Origin: a virus
Direction: 5' to 3' (one strand)
IMG/VR virus record: IMGVR_UViG_3300009703_001851
Location: 1 to 25,819 of that record
Length of the DNA stretch: 25,819 nt
This document shows, piece by piece, positions 21,784 through 25,819 of the stretch. The notes under the pieces are model-generated. The model ran no database searches. It was not told the DNA's origin and saw only the letters and a program-made list of their open reading frames with translations. Position 1 is the stretch's first letter. The number at the start of each line of letters is the position of its first letter. The position numbers were made by a program, and so were the translations under genes.

Positions 21784-22568
21784 TGAGCCTAGCTTCGGTT
21801 ACAATCCTCATAGCAAATTACAACGATGAAGAGTATATAGATCGTTGTATTGAAAGCGCTGTTAATCAGAATTATCCCGGACCTCTTACTGTCTGTATAG
21901 TAGATGATGGGTCAGAAGATGATTCTTGGGAAGCAATTACATCGTATTTGAAAAATCCAACTGAAACAAAAGTTGAAGATGGTCTGATCTTGGAGTCTAA
22001 AAATATAGGGAGATTTGGAAATACGAAGATAATGGCAGTCCAAACGTCTAACGGTGGTCCAAGTTATGCTAGAAATATTGGGATAAAATACACATTAGAA
22101 GAAACAGACATTTATGCAATTTTAGACTCTGATGACGAAATGTATGAAGACAAGGTGTCTGCTTGTATAAATTTGTTTGAAATGGGAAATGGTATGATAG
22201 GGGTAGTCTACGGAGATTACGACACTGTCAATGTAGAGACCGGAAAAATAATTAGAGAATTTAAAGAGTCGTATAGCAGAAAAAAGCTTGTTAAGGAATG
22301 CATTGTTCACAGTGGAGCTTTAATTCTAAAAGAAGCTTTGCAAGATGTTCTTGAAGATACTGGCTACTATGATGAAACAATGAGGACTTGTGAAGACTAT
22401 GATTTGTGGATGAGAATAAGCGAAAAATACATCATAGCTCATGTCCCTAAATCTTTGACAAAAGTCAGGGTTACAGGTGACAATTCGTCTTTTATTGTCA
22501 ACCAAGAGGTCTGGCAAAAAAATTGGATTAGAGTCATGGAAAAAATGCAACAAAGATCAAATGGATAG
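21783..22568 (+). CDS. Glycosyltransferase family 2 (GT-A)
   Basis: Complete-looking GT2 enzyme of 261 aa. The first strand is ASVTILIANYNDEEYIDRCI, then CIVDDGSEDDSW (D41-D42), GPSYARNIGI, AILDSDDEM with the metal-binding DXD at D115-D117, and CEDYDLWMRI, the ED motif acting as catalytic base region. All GT2 landmarks are in place and no transmembrane helix is present, so it acts on a soluble or peripheral acceptor. TAATG overlap with the preceding gene; GGAAG lies upstream. Confidence 0.9.
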   Translation: MSLASVTILIANYNDEEYIDRCIESAVNQNYPGPLTVCIVDDGSEDDSWEAITSYLKNPTETKVEDGLILESKNIGRFGNTKIMAVQTSNGGPSYARNIGIKYTLEETDIYAILDSDDEMYEDKVSACINLFEMGNGMIGVVYGDYDTVNVETGKIIREFKESYSRKKLVKECIVHSGALILKEALQDVLEDTGYYDETMRTCEDYDLWMRISEKYIIAHVPKSLTKVRVTGDNSSFIVNQEVWQKNWIRVMEKMQQRSNG

Positions 22569-23265
22569 ATTTACCACGACTGTAAAAAATGACGGATCAA
22601 GCAAAGAGGAAGATCCAAACATAACTGTGATAGTACCAGTTGCTGGTATGGGTCATAGAATGAAGTCGTATGGCCCAAAGTGCTTGCTACAAGCAAACCA
22701 AAAAGAAACTATATTAGAAAAAACCATATCTAATATTAAAAGAGAATATCCTAAGTCAGACATAATAGTTGTAGCAGGATTTGAATCAAACAAAGTAATA
22801 AACTCCTTACCTCACTATGTTAGAATAGTTGAAAATTTAAGTTTTGAAGAAACAAATATAGTTGAGAGTATAAGGCTTGGTATAAATGCTTCTGCAAACA
22901 AAAAATTACTTATAGTTTATGGTGACTTGATATTTAATGTGTATTCTATAAGAAGTGTAGAAGCTAATGGGACTTGTGTAATCGTTGATTCCAAGTCTAG
23001 ATTCAAGGATGATGAAATAGGAGTAACCGTTGTAGACGATGAAGTCACAATGTTTGCTTATGGCTTAGAAAAAAAATGGTCTCAAATAGCATACTTTGAA
23101 GGAAAGGCTTTTGATCTTTTAAAAAAATTATGCTCAAACAAAAAAAGATCTAGACTATATCCATTTGAAATATTTAATATGATGATAGAGTCTGGAATAA
23201 AAATAAAAGCGGTAGAACCAAAAAGAATGACTATAAAAGAGATAGACTCTCTCAAGGATTTATAA
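22561..23265 (+). CDS. Sugar-nucleotidyltransferase (NTP_transferase family)
   Basis: A 234-aa nucleotidyltransferase that would make an NDP-activated sugar or alcohol from a sugar phosphate and NTP. ITVIVPVAGMGHRMKSYGPK (21-40) is the signature G-x-G-x-R-M...PK loop binding the NTP; KTISNIKREYPKSDIIVVAG and LIVYGDLIF (with the metal-binding D) follow. Overall it resembles small GlmU/LicC/MobA-type transferases; the exact substrate is not decidable. The ATG at 22561 gives an 8-nt overlap (ATGGATAG) but only a weak Shine-Dalgarno; a longer in-frame opening at 22477 lies inside the GT2 gene and is not needed. Confidence 0.82.
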   Translation: MDRFTTTVKNDGSSKEEDPNITVIVPVAGMGHRMKSYGPKCLLQANQKETILEKTISNIKREYPKSDIIVVAGFESNKVINSLPHYVRIVENLSFEETNIVESIRLGINASANKKLLIVYGDLIFNVYSIRSVEANGTCVIVDSKSRFKDDEIGVTVVDDEVTMFAYGLEKKWSQIAYFEGKAFDLLKKLCSNKKRSRLYPFEIFNMMIESGIKIKAVEPKRMTIKEIDSLKDL

Positions 23266-23414
23266 TGGGAAATTACTGGGGTTGGATTAAAAACAACTAT
23301 AAATGGTACGCTTGGAAATATGTAAAAAACAAGGTTAAAGTTAAGCTTGGACCATTTCATACTATAGAAGAAGCTCAAGAAGCGGCAAAAGAATATGAAG
23401 ATTCTAATAAGTAG
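23265..23414 (+). CDS. AP2-like mini-protein (49 aa)
   Basis: Short ORF fitted by a TAATG overlap to the nucleotidyltransferase stop and ending 20 nt inside the next gene. The sequence MGNYWGWIKNNYKWYAWKYV, then KVKLGPFHTIEEAQEAAKEY, has the strand-strand-strand-helix look of an AP2-type DNA-binding domain: Trp/Tyr-rich strands, LGxFxTxEEAxxA turn and helix. AP2-like domains usually accompany homing endonucleases or integrases in phages; here it stands alone. It may bind DNA or be a remnant of a mobile HNH-AP2 gene. Confidence that it is translated is moderate. Confidence 0.55.
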   Translation: MGNYWGWIKNNYKWYAWKYVKNKVKVKLGPFHTIEEAQEAAKEYEDSNK

Positions 23415-24444
23415 CGATGGGCCTCACGCACATTATTACATAAGAATGTCTTGGGCTAAAGTATTCAAGGCTATGGACCATGATGTAGTTTTGTGGGAAA
23501 AAGATAGCAAACCTGCATTTGATGCTTTCGATGAATTTGAGCCAGATTTATTCATGGGTCAAACATATCACATAAACGAAGCTCTAATAAAGTGTATTAA
23601 ACAAAGACCTCATATGAAAGTGGTCATGCGTGCTTCTGACTGGGGAGACATGCAGAAGGAAATAGATCTTAACAAGTATCCAATCTTAGTCGCTCAAGAC
23701 GAAGAAAAGCGACTAATGGAGAAATTAAAGGCGGAAACAGGAAGACCGGATTTTGTCCACAATCATTACACTCAAAATTGGATTGACGTAACGCATAACA
23801 AATGGAACGAAATAGGTATAAAGCCTATTTCTCTAATACACGGGGCAGACATATTCGACTTCTACCTTCGTCCTCCGGCAAAGGAGTTAAAGTGTGACAT
23901 TGGTTTTGTTGGAGGTTACTGGCCTTACAAAGCAATAAATCTAGATAAATACTTAATAAATTTGTGTCATCCAGTTGGTGATTATAACATAAAAATATTT
24001 GGAACATCTCATTGGCCTGTTACACAATATCTAGGAACCATATCTTCTGATAACATAGGGTCTTTATTTGCCTCTGCTACGATCTCTCCAAACATAAGCG
24101 AGCCTCATTCGCAAGACTTTGGTTACGATGTAATTGAAAGACCCTTTAAGATCCTAATGTCTGGAGGATTCTGCATTTCAGATTATGTAGAATCTATGGC
24201 TAATGACGTTTTCATTAACAATGAAATTGTTTTTGCAAAAACTCCTGAAGAGTTTAAAACTCTAGTCGATTTTTATGTAAAAAATCCTGACGAAAGATTG
24301 AAACATATGAAAGTTGGGTATGAGTCTGTTGTAAAGAACCATACTTACTTTGAAAGAGTAGCTACTATATTAGAAAATGTAGGCTGGGAAGCCGAAGCAA
24401 AAAAATGTCTTGAAGTTAAAAACAAATTTTTTGAGGTAGAATGA
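23395..24444 (+). CDS. CgeB-like glycosyltransferase
   Basis: A 349-aa GT-B glycosyltransferase of the CgeB/Glyco_trans_1_2 style. N-terminal MKILISSDGPHAHYYIRMSW and FEPDLFMGQT, a central KELKCDIGFVGGYWPY that opens the donor domain, then IERPFKILMSGGFCISDYVE and TPEEFKTLVDFYVKNPDER, the C-terminal pattern typical of this family. The start at 23395 overlaps the 49-aa ORF by 20 nt, with a weak Shine-Dalgarno. Its donor is unknown; the adjacent nucleotidyltransferase and epimerases may supply it. Confidence 0.82.
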   Translation: MKILISSDGPHAHYYIRMSWAKVFKAMDHDVVLWEKDSKPAFDAFDEFEPDLFMGQTYHINEALIKCIKQRPHMKVVMRASDWGDMQKEIDLNKYPILVAQDEEKRLMEKLKAETGRPDFVHNHYTQNWIDVTHNKWNEIGIKPISLIHGADIFDFYLRPPAKELKCDIGFVGGYWPYKAINLDKYLINLCHPVGDYNIKIFGTSHWPVTQYLGTISSDNIGSLFASATISPNISEPHSQDFGYDVIERPFKILMSGGFCISDYVESMANDVFINNEIVFAKTPEEFKTLVDFYVKNPDERLKHMKVGYESVVKNHTYFERVATILENVGWEAEAKKCLEVKNKFFEVE

Positions 24445-25382
24445 TGGCAGTTCTAGTGACGGGAGCGAATGGTTTTATAGGAAGACACTTAATAAAAAAA
24501 CTTTATTCCTATAGACAAACTGTTGGAGAAATAATAACTACTAGCCGCAGACATTTTAAGTCTCCCTATTCTCATAAGCACTACAGGTGCGATCTGGGTT
24601 TTTCAGATACTACAGATGCGGAATTTTCTTGTCTCCAGTACATGTGTAAAAAACACGAACCTTCTTACATATTTCATCTTGCAAGTAAAGCAACAGTCAA
24701 GATGCAAGGCAATGATCCATTCGATATTATTCAAGATAATATCTTAAGCACGCAGAAAATCTGTCAATGGGCGCCGAAAGGCGCTAGAGTGGTTCTTGCT
24801 TCATCTGTAATTGTTTATGGCGATTGGAGTGATTTGTATATAGAAGAAGACAAAACAGAACCAACATCTATATACGGGATGACTAAGAGAGCATCTGAGA
24901 GTATCCTAAATTATTATACAGAAACAGGACAAATTAGCGGCGTATCGGCTCGTATGTGCGCGACTGTTGGGCGTGGTCTTACCCACGGAGTTGTTTATGA
25001 TTTTATGAGGAAAATTAAAAACAATCCTGTGTTAGAGGCTTTAGGCAGTTCTCCGGGTTCTACTAAACCTTATTGTCATGTAGATGATACTACTGATGCC
25101 TTGATATTACTAGCTTTAAAGGAAGAAGTAGAAAAATATTACAACATAGTTCCCAGTGATGTAATAAACATAAATCAAGTAGCAGATTCTGTCATGAAAG
25201 GCATGAATGTTGAGAAAGAAATAGTTTGGCTTGGAGACGAAGCAAACTGGAGTGGTGACAACAATCTCATTAATACTTTAAATACAAAACTAAAGTCAAT
25301 AGGCTGGCAAAACAAATACAATTCAAAAGAAGCAATAGTTAAAGCTGTAGAAGATACAATTAAGGATGATTTAAATGACTAA
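24444..25382 (+). CDS. NAD(P)-dependent nucleotide-sugar epimerase/dehydratase (SDR)
   Basis: Extended short-chain dehydrogenase/reductase of 312 aa acting on an NDP-sugar. The Rossmann loop is VLVTGANGFIG (3-13), then IFHLAS, VLASSVIVYG (catalytic Ser region), YGMTK with Y144 and K148 as the catalytic pair, and KPYCHVDDTTDALILL, the usual C-terminal substrate-domain motif. I list the ATG at 24444 because GAGGT is 6 nt upstream; the overlapping ATG at 24441 (ATGA with the previous stop) is equally possible and adds one Met. Exact reaction (4-epimerase, 4,6-dehydratase or reductase) cannot be told. Confidence 0.88.
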   Translation: MAVLVTGANGFIGRHLIKKLYSYRQTVGEIITTSRRHFKSPYSHKHYRCDLGFSDTTDAEFSCLQYMCKKHEPSYIFHLASKATVKMQGNDPFDIIQDNILSTQKICQWAPKGARVVLASSVIVYGDWSDLYIEEDKTEPTSIYGMTKRASESILNYYTETGQISGVSARMCATVGRGLTHGVVYDFMRKIKNNPVLEALGSSPGSTKPYCHVDDTTDALILLALKEEVEKYYNIVPSDVININQVADSVMKGMNVEKEIVWLGDEANWSGDNNLINTLNTKLKSIGWQNKYNSKEAIVKAVEDTIKDDLND

Positions 25383-25819
25383 GGTTTTAGTTACTGGTGG
25401 TGGAGGTTATGTTGGCAATGTACTTTGCAGACATCTTTTAGATAATGGTTATAAAGTAAAATGCATAGATAACTTTCATAAAGGTCAGTGTGACGCAATT
25501 ATCCCATTAGCAACAAGTCCAAACTTTGAATTTGAATATGGGGATGTAACAGTTTTAAAACAAATGAAGGAGGCTGTTCATGGGTGTGACGCTATTATTC
25601 ATCTCGCTTCTATTGTTGGCTTTCCGGCTTGCAAATCCCAACCTGCTCTGGCGACGGCGGTAAACGTAGAAGGCACTAGAAACATGCTTTTTGCGAGAGA
25701 AGCTTATAATCCAAAAATGCCTTTCGTCTATGCGTCCACAGGAAGCGTTTACGGTAAGGTAGAGGGAAGATGCACAGAAGAGTCCCCGCTTAACGCTGTG
25801 TCTCTCTACGGCGTTAATA
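25375..25819 (+). CDS. NAD(P)-dependent nucleotide-sugar epimerase (SDR), 3' partial
   Basis: Second extended SDR sugar enzyme; only the first 148 codons are in the window. VLVTGGGGYVGNVLCRHLL is the NAD-binding loop, followed by CIDNFHKGQCD, FEYGDVTV, IIHLASIVGFPAC and YASTGSVYG. The last codons read SLYGVN, where Tyr is the catalytic Tyr and a Lys should follow immediately beyond the edge (YxxxK). The AAGGA upstream and the 8-nt overlap ATGACTAA with the first epimerase set the start. It resembles UDP-glucose 4-epimerase-type enzymes in style. Confidence 0.88.
   Translation, partial: MTKVLVTGGGGYVGNVLCRHLLDNGYKVKCIDNFHKGQCDAIIPLATSPNFEFEYGDVTVLKQMKEAVHGCDAIIHLASIVGFPACKSQPALATAVNVEGTRNMLFAREAYNPKMPFVYASTGSVYGKVEGRCTEESPLNAVSLYGVN

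Noticed and set aside
22477-22560. Upstream extension of the nucleotidyltransferase
   Set aside because: The added residues are the out-of-frame reading of the GT2 gene's end; the conserved domain starts well after the ATG at 22561.

Overview
This window reads as part of a large, lytic-type tailed bacteriophage genome (dsDNA, AT-rich). It carries virus-encoded nucleotide metabolism, a nearly complete replication and recombination set, a phage sigma factor and a block of sugar-modifying enzymes. Every gene I can support lies on the + strand. I see no integrase, transposase, tRNA, rRNA or CRISPR array. The host cannot be named from the sequence. A near-consensus bacterial sigma-70 promoter and Shine-Dalgarno sites point to an ordinary bacterial host.

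Layout. (1) 1-4.2 kb: the 3' part of a class Ic-like ribonucleotide reductase beta subunit, a 47-residue ORF, dUTPase, a PhoH ATPase, two zinc-ribbon proteins, a small HTH protein and three unknowns. (2) 4.2-11.5 kb: RecA recombinase, a PD-(D/E)XK-like nuclease started from TTG, two unknowns, a DnaB-like helicase, a DnaG-like primase started from TTG, a dNMP kinase, and two more PD-(D/E)XK nucleases, one with four cysteines that may hold a metal or Fe-S cluster. (3) 11.5-15.9 kb: a DnaE-type replicative polymerase encoded in two pieces. The N-terminal piece holds the PHP domain and all three catalytic aspartates. It is followed by a 73-residue ORF, a DnaQ-like DEDDh exonuclease, and then the C-terminal polymerase piece. 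(4) 15.86-16.76 kb: the only real intergenic gap (59 nt), which holds a sigma-70-like promoter, then ssb and a sigma factor whose start lies inside ssb. (5) 16.75-25.8 kb: a glycan block with three GT4-like glycosyltransferases, a methyltransferase-fold protein, a Cys-cluster GT-A-like protein, a GT2 enzyme, a sugar-nucleotidyltransferase, a 49-residue AP2-like ORF, a CgeB-like glycosyltransferase and two NAD(P)-dependent sugar epimerases/dehydratases. The last one runs off the window.

How it works together. Block 1 feeds dNTPs to the replisome of blocks 2-3, and the nucleases with RecA handle recombination-dependent replication. The promoter before ssb starts a unit that makes SSB, then the phage sigma factor, then the sugar enzymes, so expression of the glycan block is probably tied to the transcription switch. 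With my start choices, 31 of 35 gene junctions overlap, mostly by exactly 1, 4 or 8 nt, and only one gap exceeds 2 nt. This implies pervasive translational coupling. No stretch over 300 nt lacks a gene.

The most notable items are the split DnaE with its proofreader encoded between the halves, the NrdB with valine where the radical tyrosine should be, and the ATG-less sigma factor nested in ssb.
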